A DNA stretch of 64,000 nt from Thioalkalicoccus limnaeus (GTDB taxonomy: Bacteria; Pseudomonadota; Gammaproteobacteria; Chromatiales; Chromatiaceae). Under the pieces are notes generated by a model, which did no database searches, was not told the DNA's origin, and was given only the letters and a program-made list of their open reading frames with translations. The position numbers and the translations under genes are program-made. Below are positions 36,590 to 44,959 of the stretch, in pieces. Within the stretch, counting starts at the first letter, position 1. Each line of letters opens with the position of its first letter. The DNA lies in assembly GCF_041197575.1 (NCBI RefSeq), contig NZ_JBDKXB010000007.1, positions 1 through 64,000 on the forward strand, in the 5' to 3' direction.

Positions 36590-37222
36590 TTGCGAGCCAT
36601 CTATCGGGCACTGCATCGGCTCTACGGACCGCAAGGCTGGTGGCCCGCCGCGACCCCGTTCGAGGTCATGGTCGGCGCCATCCTGACGCAGAATACGGCT
36701 TGGACCAATGTCGAACGGGCCCTGGCTCGGCTCGGTGAGCGGATCCCCTTGACCGCGGAGGCGATCCTCTCGCTCGATCCTCCGCAGTTGGCCGACGCGA
36801 TCCGGCCGGCCGGCTATTACAATGTCAAGGCCCGACGACTGCGTGCCTTCTGCCAGGCCTACCTCGATCATGGTGGCTTGCCGAGTCTGCGGTGCCGGGA
36901 GACCGGAGAGCTGCGCCGCTGGCTCCTGGCGATCGACGGCGTCGGGCCGGAGACCGCCGACGACATCCTGCTGTATGCGTTCGAGCGGCCCGTGTTCGTC
37001 ATCGATGCCTACACCCGCCGTCTGTTCGCGCGCCTCGGATTCTTCAACGGGAATGAAGGTTACGAGGTCCTGCGGCGCGGCTTCGAGCAGGCGCTTGGGC
37101 CGGATCTGGCGTTGTTCAACGAGTACCACGCGTTGATCGTCCGCCATGGCAAGCTCATCTGTCGTACCCGTCCGCGTTGCGCCGAATGCGAGCTGCGGGC
37201 ATGCTGTTCATTCGGCGGCTGA
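36590..37222 (+). CDS. Endonuclease III-like DNA glycosylase (HhH-GPD)
   Basis: About 210 residues. HhH-GPD fold: WPAATPFEVMVGAILTQNTA, AGYYNVKARRLRAFC, helix-hairpin-helix IDGVGPETADDILLYAF, catalytic Asp in VIDAYTRRLFARL, and an iron-sulfur loop C-X5-C-X2-C-X5-C at the end (CRTRPRCAECELRACC). The lyase lysine of Nth is replaced by Glu (GPETA), so it is likely a monofunctional glycosylase of the archaeal/thermophile Mpg2-like type. There is no ATG or GTG near; TTG at 36590 is my choice, but CTG at 36569 or 36575 would keep more of the conserved start and overlap the previous gene. Confidence 0.85.
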   Translation: MRAIYRALHRLYGPQGWWPAATPFEVMVGAILTQNTAWTNVERALARLGERIPLTAEAILSLDPPQLADAIRPAGYYNVKARRLRAFCQAYLDHGGLPSLRCRETGELRRWLLAIDGVGPETADDILLYAFERPVFVIDAYTRRLFARLGFFNGNEGYEVLRRGFEQALGPDLALFNEYHALIVRHGKLICRTRPRCAECELRACCSFGG

Positions 37223-37225
37223 CCG

Positions 37226-37807
37226 TCAGGGTGCCACGGCGAGGCGCCAGCGGCCGAACATCGGGTTGCCGTCGACGCGAAAGGCCATCTGTTCGAGCCA
37301 GTCGGCGATCACGTGATTGGAGTTGTGCCGAAAGGTATAGGGCACCGGGTGGCGCACGAACACGAGCCCGACCCAGTGGTTGTCATAGTGCCCATCCTCG
37401 AGCCCGGCGGCGAACAGGGTCTCGTTGCGCGCGAGCAGGCCGTCGACCAGCGGGGCCTCGGCCTCGAAGGCCATGATCCGTTCGGTCACGACCGGCAGCG
37501 CGGCCCGGATCGCCGCGGGGTCGGGGGCGGCCCGCACGACACCGCGCCCGAGCGCGGCCTGGGTCGGCATCGCGAGCACCGGGAACAGGCGCGCGCTGCC
37601 GCGTTCCCCCTCGACATACCAGCGCCACTCGCCGTAGGCCCAGCGCACCAGGTCCTCGTCGGCCGTCGTCAGGATCAGGCTGGTATGGTAGCCGTGATCG
37701 ACGAGGTAGAGGGTCCGCGGCTCGCGCGGGGCGTCCGGCGGCGTCACCGTGGCCGCGCAACCGCTCAGTGCGAGGCACAGCAACGGGAGCAGGCCGATCC
37801 GGCGCAT
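37226..37807 (-). CDS. DUF2459-like lipoprotein
   Basis: 193 residues. Lipoprotein signal LLPLLCLALSGCAAT with Cys17 as the likely lipidated residue. Mature part has VDHGYHTSLILTTADEDLV, WAYGEWRWYVEGERG and FRHNSNHVIADWLEQM, which I match tentatively with the DUF2459 family (function unknown). It converges on the glycosylase gene with a 3-base gap and lies 12 bases after mtnA on the same strand. Confidence 0.7.
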   Translation of the reverse strand: MRRIGLLPLLCLALSGCAATVTPPDAPREPRTLYLVDHGYHTSLILTTADEDLVRWAYGEWRWYVEGERGSARLFPVLAMPTQAALGRGVVRAAPDPAAIRAALPVVTERIMAFEAEAPLVDGLLARNETLFAAGLEDGHYDNHWVGLVFVRHPVPYTFRHNSNHVIADWLEQMAFRVDGNPMFGRWRLAVAP

Positions 37808-37819
37808 CGTCGGGGTCCG

Positions 37820-38881
37820 TCAGCCGCCGCGCATCAAGGCGGCGATCTTGTCGGTGTCCGGCGCCATCACGACGCCGCGTTCGGTCACGATCGCGTCGAC
37901 GAGGCCCGCGGGCGTGACATCGAAGACCGGGTTGCGCGCCCCGACGCCGGCCGGTCCGACCTGGACGCCGCCGCAGGCCAGGACCTCGGCAGCGTCGCGC
38001 TCCTCGATCGGGATCTCGGCGCCGCTGGCCAGGGCCAGGTCGATCGTCGAGGTCGGCGCCGCGACCATGACGCGCACGCCGTGATGACGGGCCAGCACGG
38101 CCAGGCCGTAGGTGCCGATCTTGTTCGCGACATCACCGTTCGCCGCGATGCGATCGGAGCCGACGATGACCCAGCCGATCCGGCCCGTCGCCAGCAGGCT
38201 CGCCGCCGCATGGTCGGCCTGCACCGTGACCGGGATCCCGGACTCGGCGAGCTCCCATGCGGTCAGACGGGTGCCCTGCAGCCAAGGGCGGGTCTCGTCG
38301 GCGTAGACGTGATGGATGCGTCCCGCCGCATGGGCGCTGCGGATCACGCCGAGCGCGGTGCCGTAACCGCCGGTCGCGAGCGCCCCGGCGTTGCAATGGG
38401 TAACGACCTCGGTTGGTTCGTCGATCAGCCCGGCGCCGAGCTCGCCCATGCGCCGATTGCCGGCCCGATCCTCGTCGTGGATCGCCTGGGCCGCGGCCAG
38501 GAGTTCGGGCACCGGATCGCCGCCGCCCAAGGTCGCGAACCGCTCGCGCATCCGCGCCAAGGCCCAGAACAGGTTCACGGCCGTCGGGCGCGATGCGGCC
38601 AATTGCGCGAGATCGGCTTCGATCGCGACGCGCCAGTCGGCCCCCTGCTCGGCGAAGCGCGCCCGCGCCGCGAGCACCACGCCGTACGCGGCGGCGATGC
38701 CGATGGCCGGTGCGCCGCGCACGACCATGTCGCGGATCGCCGCCGCGGTCGCCGCGGCCGATTCCAGGGCCAGGAACTCGGCACGGCCGGGAAGGTACCG
38801 CTGGTCGAGCAGGTGCAATTGGTCGCGGTGCCATACCACGGCATTGTCGGGGTGGACGTTCAGGGTCGTTTGGGTTTCCAT
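37820..38881 (-). CDS. mtnA: S-methyl-5-thioribose-1-phosphate isomerase
   Basis: 353 residues. Family landmarks: YLPGRAEFLALESAAATAAA, DMVVRGAPAIGIAAAYGVVL, THCNAGALATGGYGTALGVI (catalytic Cys) and VGSDRIAANGDVANKIGTY (catalytic Asp). It turns methylthioribose-1-phosphate into methylthioribulose-1-phosphate in the methionine salvage or thiol-shunt route. Divergent from the deaminase gene, which would feed the same pathway. Confidence 0.96.
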   Translation of the reverse strand: METQTTLNVHPDNAVVWHRDQLHLLDQRYLPGRAEFLALESAAATAAAIRDMVVRGAPAIGIAAAYGVVLAARARFAEQGADWRVAIEADLAQLAASRPTAVNLFWALARMRERFATLGGGDPVPELLAAAQAIHDEDRAGNRRMGELGAGLIDEPTEVVTHCNAGALATGGYGTALGVIRSAHAAGRIHHVYADETRPWLQGTRLTAWELAESGIPVTVQADHAAASLLATGRIGWVIVGSDRIAANGDVANKIGTYGLAVLARHHGVRVMVAAPTSTIDLALASGAEIPIEERDAAEVLACGGVQVGPAGVGARNPVFDVTPAGLVDAIVTERGVVMAPDTDKIAALMRGG

Positions 38882-38913
38882 CAGAGGCTCTCTGTGGCAG
38901 ATTTCCGCCTATT

Positions 38914-38930
38914 GTCGCCGTTGTGGCGAC
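38914..38930. promoter_or_regulatory. Inverted repeat in the mtnA/mtaD divergent promoter region
   Basis: GTCGCC, five-base spacer, GGCGAC in the 74-base gap between two divergent salvage genes. Could be a shared operator; no known consensus is matched. Confidence 0.3.
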
Positions 38931-38955
38931 CCGCGCAAAGGACACCTTCGCCATC

Positions 38956-40296
38956 ATGCACGCCGATCTCGTCATCCATGCCCGCTGGATCCTGCCCGTC
39001 GACGCCGCCGATAGCCTGCTCGAAGACCACAGCCTGGCGATCTCCGGCAGCCGCATCCTGGCCCTGCTGCCGACTGCCGAGGCGCGCCGCGACATCAAGG
39101 CGACGCGTGAGCTCGACCTGCCGGGACATCTGCTGATCCCGGGCCTGGTCAACGCGCACACCCATTCGCCGATGACGCTGATGCGCGGGCTGGCGGACGA
39201 CCTGCCGCTGATGACCTGGCTCAACGAGCACATCTGGCCGGCCGAGGGCCGCTGGGTCGATCCGGACTTCGTCCGCGCCGGGACGCGGCTGGCCGCACTC
39301 GAGATGCTGCGCGGCGGCGTCACCTGTTTTAACGACATGTACTTCTATCCCGCGGTCACCGCACAGACCGTGGCCGAGGCCGGGATGCGCGCCGTCGTCG
39401 GCATGATCGTGCTCGATTTCCCGTCGCGGTTCGCCGAATCGGCCGACGACTACATCGCGCTGGGGCTGAAACTGTACGACCAGTACCGGGATCATCCGCT
39501 GATCCGCATCGCGTTCGCGCCCCACTCGCCCTATGGTGTCTCCGATGCCCCGTTGACGCGGGTGCGGACATTGGCCGACGAGCTCGAGGTGCCGATCCAT
39601 ATCCATCTGCACGAGACCCATGACGAGATCCTGCAGTCGCTGCGCGACCATGGCGAACGGCCGCTGGCACGGCTCGACCGGCTCGGTCTGGTCGGTCCCG
39701 ACCTGGTCGCGGTCCACATGACCCAGCTCGAGGACAGCGAGATCGCGCGGGTCGCCGAGGCTGGGGCCCATGTCGTCCATTGCCCGGAGTCGAACCTGAA
39801 GCTCGCGAGCGGTTTCTGTCCGGTCGCGCGGCTGATCGAGGCCGGCGTCGATGTCGCGCTCGGCACCGACGGGGCGGCCAGCAACAACGACCTGAACCTG
39901 CTCGGCGAGATGCGCACCGCCGCGCTGCTGGCCAAAGGCGTGGCCCACTCGGCCGCCGCCGTGCCCGCGGCCACGGCGCTGCGGATGGCGACGCTGAACG
40001 GCGCCCGCGCCTTCGGTCTCGACCGCGAGATCGGCTCGCTCGAGCCCGGCAAGGCCGCGGATCTGGTCGCGCTCGACCTGCGCGACTCGCACACGCAGCC
40101 GATCTACAACCCGGTCTCGCAGCTCGTCTATGCCGCCGGGCGCCACCAGGTGCGCCACGTCTGGGTCGCGGGCCAGCAACTGATCCGCGACGGGCAACCA
40201 ACGACCCTCGACGCCGCGACGATCCTCGCCGAGGCCCAGGACTGGGCGCGCCGGATCGCCGAGTCCGACCGACGCGGTGCGGGTGTGAGCGGCTGA
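38956..40296 (+). CDS. mtaD: 5'-methylthioadenosine/S-adenosylhomocysteine deaminase
   Basis: 446 residues, amidohydrolase superfamily. Metal ligands: HTHS in GLVNAHTHSPMTLMRGLADD, IHLHETHDEI, VAVHMTQLED and ALGTDGAASNNDLNLLGEM (catalytic Asp). DLPLMTWLNEHIWPAEGRWV is typical of the MtaD/TrzA group. It deaminates methylthioadenosine to methylthioinosine. Together with mtnA next door this fits the methylthioinosine route known in Pseudomonas. ATG at 38956 starts where homology begins. Confidence 0.92.
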   Translation: MHADLVIHARWILPVDAADSLLEDHSLAISGSRILALLPTAEARRDIKATRELDLPGHLLIPGLVNAHTHSPMTLMRGLADDLPLMTWLNEHIWPAEGRWVDPDFVRAGTRLAALEMLRGGVTCFNDMYFYPAVTAQTVAEAGMRAVVGMIVLDFPSRFAESADDYIALGLKLYDQYRDHPLIRIAFAPHSPYGVSDAPLTRVRTLADELEVPIHIHLHETHDEILQSLRDHGERPLARLDRLGLVGPDLVAVHMTQLEDSEIARVAEAGAHVVHCPESNLKLASGFCPVARLIEAGVDVALGTDGAASNNDLNLLGEMRTAALLAKGVAHSAAAVPAATALRMATLNGARAFGLDREIGSLEPGKAADLVALDLRDSHTQPIYNPVSQLVYAAGRHQVRHVWVAGQQLIRDGQPTTLDAATILAEAQDWARRIAESDRRGAGVSG

Positions 40297-40579
40297 GAGT
40301 CTGGCGAATCCGTCTTCGCCACTCACTCCTCACTCGTCACTCCGACGCCATGCTGGCGTAGTAGGGTGACGGCACCGTTGGGTAGGCCCGAAACACATGC
40401 ACGAAAACCGCCTCGGTCTTGTCCCGCACGTCGTCCACGGAATAGTGACGTGGTCAGTGTTCGCCGTTGCGGCAATGACGCGCGCAGCGTCAAACACCGC
40501 AGCCGTTGGCGTGGGTTCGAAGCGCTTCGAGCTTTCATGCCATTTCATTCCCCAGCGCGCGGGCGTGCGCATCAACCCG

Positions 40580-41175
40580 CGTCGAGATGGCGGCGCTGAC
40601 GGATCGGCGCACGGTGCTGGCCCAAGAGATCAGCAAGGCCAGGAGGTTGCAGATGCAGTTCGATGCTCGCATCGAGTCTGTCGAGCAGCAGATCGCCAGC
40701 GACACCCAGTCCGTCGCCAACCGTCTGATCGATACCGGTGAGCTGTCCGCGCTCCGGGCGGCGCTGGCTTCACGGCACGCGGAACCGACCGCAACCCGCC
40801 ACACCCGCGACGAAGTAGCACGGCGCACCCAGGCCCTGCAGGCCGAACATGACGCCTTGCCGGACAAGATCCGTCTGGCCCGCGATAGCTATCGGGGTGC
40901 GCGGGCCTGATCTCCTGGGCGAAGTGTTGCCGCAGATGATCGAGGTCGATCTGACCCTGGACGAGGCGCAGGTCACGGTGGCCATGACCAGGCTCGACGC
41001 GATCTGGGGTCAGCTGTTCCCGGCCGACCAGAGCCGGGTCGTGCGCCTACTGGTCGAGAAGGTGATCGTGTCGTCCAACGACCTCGAGGTACGGTTACGC
41101 GCCAACGGCATCCGGCGTCTGGTGCTGGAGCTGCGTCCCCAGCCCGCCGAGCAGACGGAGGAGGCGCTGGCATGA
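40580..41175 (+). pseudogene. Remnant of a large serine recombinase (C-terminal part only)
   Basis: Two pieces in different frames. 40580-40910 encodes a coiled-coil segment (LTDRRTVLAQEISKARRLQM; IDTGELSALRAALASRH) and stops; about 40890-41175, in another frame, reads LDAIWGQLFPADQSRVVRLL, VEKVIVSSNDLEVRLRANGI, the usual C-terminal end of phage-type serine recombinases. The catalytic resolvase domain and the zinc-ribbon part are missing. The 3' end overlaps the next gene by ATGA as in intact elements. From 40297 to 40580 I see nothing recognisable. Confidence 0.7.
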
Positions 41176-41606
41176 GTGACATCCGCATCCAGAAGACCGG
41201 CGAGCCGGACATTCTGCAAACGAGCGACGGCAGGCTGACCCTGTCCGTGCCGATCCAGATCAAACGCCGCAGCGGGCGCAAGCTGGTCACGCTGCCGAAT
41301 GGTGAAGCCGCTCCCGTGCGGCCGTGGGACAGGACACCGACGCCTCTCCAGTTGGCGCTGGCCAGGGGGCACCGCTGGCTGGCCATGCTGGAGTCGAGGG
41401 AAGCGACGCCACTGAAGGAGATCGCCGCGCGGGAGGGGATTGACAACCGCTATGTCAGCCGCACGGTCAACCTCACCACGCTGGCGCCGGACATCGTGGC
41501 CGCGATCCTGGACGATACGCTGCCGGATCACGTCACCCTATTTGATCTGGCTGTCGATCTATCAGCGTTGTGGAATGAGCAGCGGGCGCGGCTGGGCTTT
41601 GAGTGA
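41172..41606 (+). CDS. Small HTH protein associated with serine recombinases
   Basis: 144 residues. A short beta-rich start (TLSVPIQIKRRSGRKLVTLP), then a helix-turn-helix-like region LKEIAAREGIDNRYVSRTVN and LTTLAPDIVAAILDD. Proteins of this build regularly follow large serine recombinases in proteobacterial elements and may bind DNA; no function is established to my knowledge. Its start overlaps the recombinase stop. Reading frame intact, though the recombinase itself is ruined. Confidence 0.7.
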   Translation: MSDIRIQKTGEPDILQTSDGRLTLSVPIQIKRRSGRKLVTLPNGEAAPVRPWDRTPTPLQLALARGHRWLAMLESREATPLKEIAAREGIDNRYVSRTVNLTTLAPDIVAAILDDTLPDHVTLFDLAVDLSALWNEQRARLGFE

Positions 41607-41612
41607 CTGACC

Positions 41613-41950
41613 TCACGCCAGCCGATTGACCTCGTCCTGGATGGCGGCGCAGGTTTCCAGAGTCGCATCGAACTCCGGCTGATCCGGCACCAAGGCGCGG
41701 ATGTCGTAGGTCGGATCGATGTCTTTCGAGAAGCGGTCGATGACCCTGTAGACCTTGGAAAGTGACGTGTGCCGCCCTTGAGCGTCAGCGTGTCGGCGAT
41801 GAGGGAGGAGTAGATCGCCGCGAGCGTCCACACCACCCAGATGTCCTTTTCCAGCAGATGTGCCGGGCGGCCGCTCTGGGCCGCCGCGTACTCCAGGGCC
41901 TCGACCCGATCGGCTTGGCTGAGCGTGAAGCAGGACTCAGCCACGCGCAT
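41613..41950 (-). pseudogene. AbiEii-type nucleotidyltransferase toxin, frameshifted and truncated
   Basis: The N-terminus (RPAHLLEKDIWVVWTLAAIY; DTLTLKGG) is the AbiEii/AbiGii toxin start. In the middle of the signature KGGTSLSK the frame changes: an extra AC (GTGT at 41767-41770 on the plus strand) splits KGG from TSLSKVYRVIDRFSKDID, which continues in another frame to a stop at 41613. The catalytic C-terminal two thirds are missing (family about 270-310 residues). The toxin is therefore dead. It starts 14 bases inside the antitoxin gene end, the normal coupling. Confidence 0.8.
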
Positions 41951-42533
41951 TCGCCTCGCTGACTGCGCGTGCCATCCAGCCGGGCAGGGCCGCCCGCGCG
42001 GCCTGCAAGGCGGCCCATTCTTCCGCGGGCAGTCGGGCATGGAGGATGTGCAGGGCGGTGGGCGCCTGCTCGGGCCCCAGCCAGGACAGGGCACGAATGG
42101 CCTTGCCGGCCGCGCGCTTGCCGAGTGCGAGCTGCCAGCGGCTGCCGTGTTTGAGCTCGACGGTGCGGTTGCCCAGGCGCAGCTTGCGCGTGGGCCCCGA
42201 CGTCAGAAAGATCTCCCGGGTCGGCACTTGCGTGGTCAGCCCCAGCGCATTGGCTTCCGCCGCGCCGTTGGGGACGACGACTTCACCATGGGTGGACGCG
42301 ATGGCTTCGACGACGGCCTCGGTCGAGGGCGGGCGGGAACCGAAGCGGCTGGCCACCGGCAGGGTGTAGGCGCCCCGTCCGACGCGCAGCAACTTCCCCT
42401 CGCGTGCCAGTCGGGCCAGCGCCTGGTCCACCGCCGCCCTGGACGCCAGATGCAGGAATTCCTTGGGCGAGACCAAGCCTCCCTCCGGGAGGGCCTGGGC
42501 GGCGGACAGAATGGCTTCGCTGAGCTGGCTCAT
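41937..42533 (-). CDS. AbiEi-like antitoxin (DUF6088 family)
   Basis: 198 residues from the ATG at 42533 (GGAG upstream). Winged-helix start VSPKEFLHLASRAAVDQALA and LAREGKLLRVGRGAYTLP, then VVPNGAAEANALGLTTQVPT, IFLTSGPTRKLRLGNRTVEL and ALGKRAAGKAIRALSWLG, as in DUF6088 antitoxins of type IV systems. It presumably represses its own promoter. The gene is intact although the partner toxin is broken. Confidence 0.82.
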   Translation of the reverse strand: MSQLSEAILSAAQALPEGGLVSPKEFLHLASRAAVDQALARLAREGKLLRVGRGAYTLPVASRFGSRPPSTEAVVEAIASTHGEVVVPNGAAEANALGLTTQVPTREIFLTSGPTRKLRLGNRTVELKHGSRWQLALGKRAAGKAIRALSWLGPEQAPTALHILHARLPAEEWAALQAARAALPGWMARAVSEANARG

Positions 42534-42548
42534 GGGGTGATCTCCGTT

Positions 42549-42576
42549 TGTCAGAAGCCTATAGTCATTTCTGACA
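42549..42576 (-). promoter_or_regulatory. Operator of the AbiE-type antitoxin
   Basis: TGTCAGAA (42549-42556) and TTCTGACA (42569-42576) form a perfect 8-bp inverted repeat with 12 bases between, 16 bases upstream of the antitoxin start. A -10-like TATAGG lies between the arms on the minus strand. Autoregulation by the winged-helix antitoxin is inferred. Confidence 0.6.
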
Positions 42577-42856
42577 TTCCTCAAACTGCTCGGCGCCTGC
42601 ATGACCGGTGTGGTTTCCTTTGGTCGGGCGATGCTTCGATCCAACCGCTTGATTCGTCCGCGCGTAACCAATTGATTTGTAGGTCGTGTGCTCGCGGCCG
42701 TTACGAACTTCGGGCGGGTCCGGGGGAGCGAGGCCGGAGAGAAAAACGGCCGGGAGAGAGGAAGGTGGCCCTGAACGGGGCCGTAGACCGGATGCCGAAG
42801 TCCGCAGGCTTCCGCAGGAACCCCCAGCAGCACGCGGGAACCGGCGCAAACAGACA
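42577..42856. other. Intergenic stretch between antitoxin operator and tmRNA terminator
   Basis: 280 bases, GC-rich with several Arg/Gly-coding short frames; no gene, repeat or attachment site recognised. I looked here and at 40300-40450 for a second copy of the tmRNA 3' end and saw none. Confidence 0.5.
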
Positions 42857-42889
42857 AGAAAAAGCCCCAACTGATAACAGTTGGGGCTT
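42856..42889 (-). terminator. Rho-independent terminator of ssrA
   Basis: On the minus strand: AAGCCCCAACTG, four-base loop TTAT, CAGTTGGGGCTT, then TTTC. A 12-bp perfect stem with a U-run, starting 6 bases after the tmRNA CCA end. Confidence 0.93.
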
Positions 42890-42895
42890 CAGTAT

Positions 42896-43252
42896 TGGTG
42901 GAGGCGGCGGGAATCGAACCCGCGTCCGCAAGCCCTCCGCCCTTGGTCCTACATGCTTAGCCCGTTCTATTGTATTTAACCTTCCAACGCCCGAGGGGCA
43001 GGGCGATCGGTCGGCGATTCCGTGAGGTTTTAGCGGATTCGGTCCGGACGCCCGTCTCCGCGATCCCGTGTGATGTTACCCCTGAAACCCGCAGCCCACA
43101 GGCAAGCAGCGGTCAGAGGCCGGCCGGCTTAAGCGGCCAGAGCGTAGTTGTCGTCGTTGGCAACTATAAGTTTGCGGCTGGTTTTACGAGGTTATCCGCA
43201 CCTCGGCATGCACCTCAGGTTTTGCGACCCACGTCGAGACCATGTCGCCCCC
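42896..43252 (-). ncRNA. ssrA: Transfer-messenger RNA
   Basis: 357 bases. The 5' end GGGGGCGAC (43252 downward) pairs with the 3' acceptor strand CGCCTCC followed by ACCA (CCA at 42898-42896). The 3' tRNA-like end has GGTTCGATTCC in the T arm. The tag frame at 43161-43129 encodes ANDDNYALAA and stops with TAA, nearly the E. coli tag. It rescues stalled ribosomes with SmpB and marks the peptides for proteolysis. The 5' flank has a possible -10 TATCGA at proper distance. Confidence 0.97.
43129..43161 (-). other. tmRNA tag-peptide reading frame
   Basis: Codons GCC AAC GAC GAC AAC TAC GCT CTG GCC GCT TAA give ANDDNYALAA; the resume codon is GCC. The end LAA is the usual ClpXP degron. Confidence 0.95.
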
Positions 43253-43475
43253 GATGTTCGATAGGACAGTCTAGTGGTCGGAAAGCTCCCCGTCCAGCGC
43301 AAGCGATTGACCGGCGAAACCGGCGGAGGTCGGTTGGCGAGGGCAAGGCAATTGACGTTTCGGTCGGGCCGGATGACTGCGCGGCGCGCGGTTGTTGCAC
43401 CGGAGAAGGCCAGGGCGGGGCTCGGGACGCAGCCAAGCCGCCAGCTTCGACACAGACCGAAAGGGCGGGGGAAGC

Positions 43476-43481
43476 TATACT
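43476..43481 (+). promoter_or_regulatory. Possible -10 of the lptM-lysA operon
   Basis: TATACT, 38 bases before the lptM start, in the 266-base gap divergent from ssrA. The -35 position 17 bases upstream (CAGACC) is poor. Confidence 0.4.
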
Positions 43482-43518
43482 AGGCCCTTTCCATGATTCA
43501 CCCAGGTGCGGGGCGTCG

Positions 43519-43704
43519 ATGCTTTGCTGGGCCCGATACTTGTTCATCGCGATCGTGACCGTCCTTGGGGTCGGCAGCATCGTCAGTGCGTGTGGTCAGA
43601 AGGGTGCCTTGTACCTGCCCGATGAACCGGCGGTTCCGGCCGCACCGGTTGCCGATGTCCCGGTCGTGGCAGTCGACCCGGTGACGGCCAGGGACGCCGA
43701 GTAG
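43519..43704 (+). CDS. lptM: LPS-assembly lipoprotein LptM (YifL)
   Basis: 61 residues. Hydrophobic signal then lipobox IVSAC with Cys25, followed by the family motif CGQKGALYLPDEP. LptM stabilises the oxidised LptD-LptE translocon in the outer membrane (known for E. coli). Its place 7 bases before lysA is conserved in gammaproteobacteria. Confidence 0.88.
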   Translation: MLCWARYLFIAIVTVLGVGSIVSACGQKGALYLPDEPAVPAAPVADVPVVAVDPVTARDAE

Positions 43705-43711
43705 TCCCGGC

Positions 43712-44959
43712 ATGGATCACTTTCAGTATCGCGGGGATGAGCTCTGGGCCGAGGATGTCCCGGTGGCCGACATTGCGGAGCGATTCGGGACGCCTTGCTA
43801 CCTGTACTCGCGGGCTACGCTGGAGCGGCATTGGCATGCGTTCGACCGTGCTTTCCACGGGCATCCGCATCTGATCTGCTTTGCCGTCAAGGCGAATTCG
43901 AACCTTGCGGTGCTCGATGTGCTGGCACGGTTGGGTTCCGGTTTCGACATCGTGTCGATCGGCGAGTTGGAGCGGGTTCTGGCGGCCGGCGGCGATCCTG
44001 GGCGGGTGATCTTTTCCGGTGTCGGCAAGCGGGCCGATGAGATGCGTCGGGCCCTCGAGGTCGGGATCCGTGGCTTCAACGTCGAGTCCGAGGCCGAGTT
44101 GCAGCGGCTCGATCGCGTCGCGCAGGAGTTGGGGGTCGTCGCGCCGGTGTCGTTGCGCGTGAATCCGGACGTCGATGCGCGCACCCACCCCTACATCGCG
44201 ACCGGACTGAAGGAGAACAAGTTCGGGATCGACATCGCCGTGGCCGAGGCGGTCTACCGCCGTGCCGCCGAGCGGCCGAATCTGCGCGTCGACGGCATCG
44301 ATTGTCACATCGGTTCCCAGTTGACGGATCTGGCCCCTTTCATCGACGCGCTGCACCGGGTGCTCGAGCTGGCGCACCGGCTCGAGGCGGTCGGGATCCC
44401 GATCGCCCACCTGGACCTGGGCGGAGGACTGGGGATTCGCTATGTCGACGAACATCCGCCGGAGCCGGCCGATTACGCCGCGCAGATCGGCCGGCACCTG
44501 GCCGATCTGCCGTACGAGATCCTGCTGGAGCCGGGGCGCGCAATCGCCGGGAACGCGGGGCTGTTGCTGACCCGCGTCGAATACCTGAAACCGACCGCGC
44601 ACAAGCACTTTGCGATCCTCGATGCGGCGATGAACGATCTGCTGCGACCGGCGCTCTACCAGGCCAAACAGCAGATCGTCCCGGTGCGCCGCCGCCCCGA
44701 TGGCGAGGCGACCCTGTATGATCTGGTCGGTCCGGTCTGCGAGACCGGCGACTTCCTCGGTCGGGAACGTGCGCTGGCCCTGGCTCCGGGGGATCTGCTC
44801 GCGGTGCGCGGCAGCGGGGCCTATGGCTTCGTCATGAGTTCGAATTACAACAGTCGTCCGCGAGCCGCCGAGGTCATGGTCGACGGTGAACAAGTCCACC
44901 TGGTGCGTCGCCGCGAGACCATCGCGGATCTTTTTGCTGGAGAGAGCCTGCTGCCATGA
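43712..44959 (+). CDS. lysA: Diaminopimelate decarboxylase
   Basis: 415 residues. Fold III PLP enzyme: Lys60 in LICFAVKANSNLAVL, VSLRVNPDVDARTHPYIATG, HIGSQLTDLAPF, LDLGGGLGIRY, ILLEPGRAIAGNAG and VGPVCETGDFLG (active-site Cys of the second subunit). Makes L-lysine from meso-DAP. Followed without gap (ATGA overlap) by a methyltransferase where dapF would often be. Confidence 0.97.
   Translation: MDHFQYRGDELWAEDVPVADIAERFGTPCYLYSRATLERHWHAFDRAFHGHPHLICFAVKANSNLAVLDVLARLGSGFDIVSIGELERVLAAGGDPGRVIFSGVGKRADEMRRALEVGIRGFNVESEAELQRLDRVAQELGVVAPVSLRVNPDVDARTHPYIATGLKENKFGIDIAVAEAVYRRAAERPNLRVDGIDCHIGSQLTDLAPFIDALHRVLELAHRLEAVGIPIAHLDLGGGLGIRYVDEHPPEPADYAAQIGRHLADLPYEILLEPGRAIAGNAGLLLTRVEYLKPTAHKHFAILDAAMNDLLRPALYQAKQQIVPVRRRPDGEATLYDLVGPVCETGDFLGRERALALAPGDLLAVRGSGAYGFVMSSNYNSRPRAAEVMVDGEQVHLVRRRETIADLFAGESLLP

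Noticed and set aside
40297..42895. Duplicate of the ssrA 3' end as attachment site
   Set aside because: I compared the ssrA end with the far side of the island by eye and found no match.
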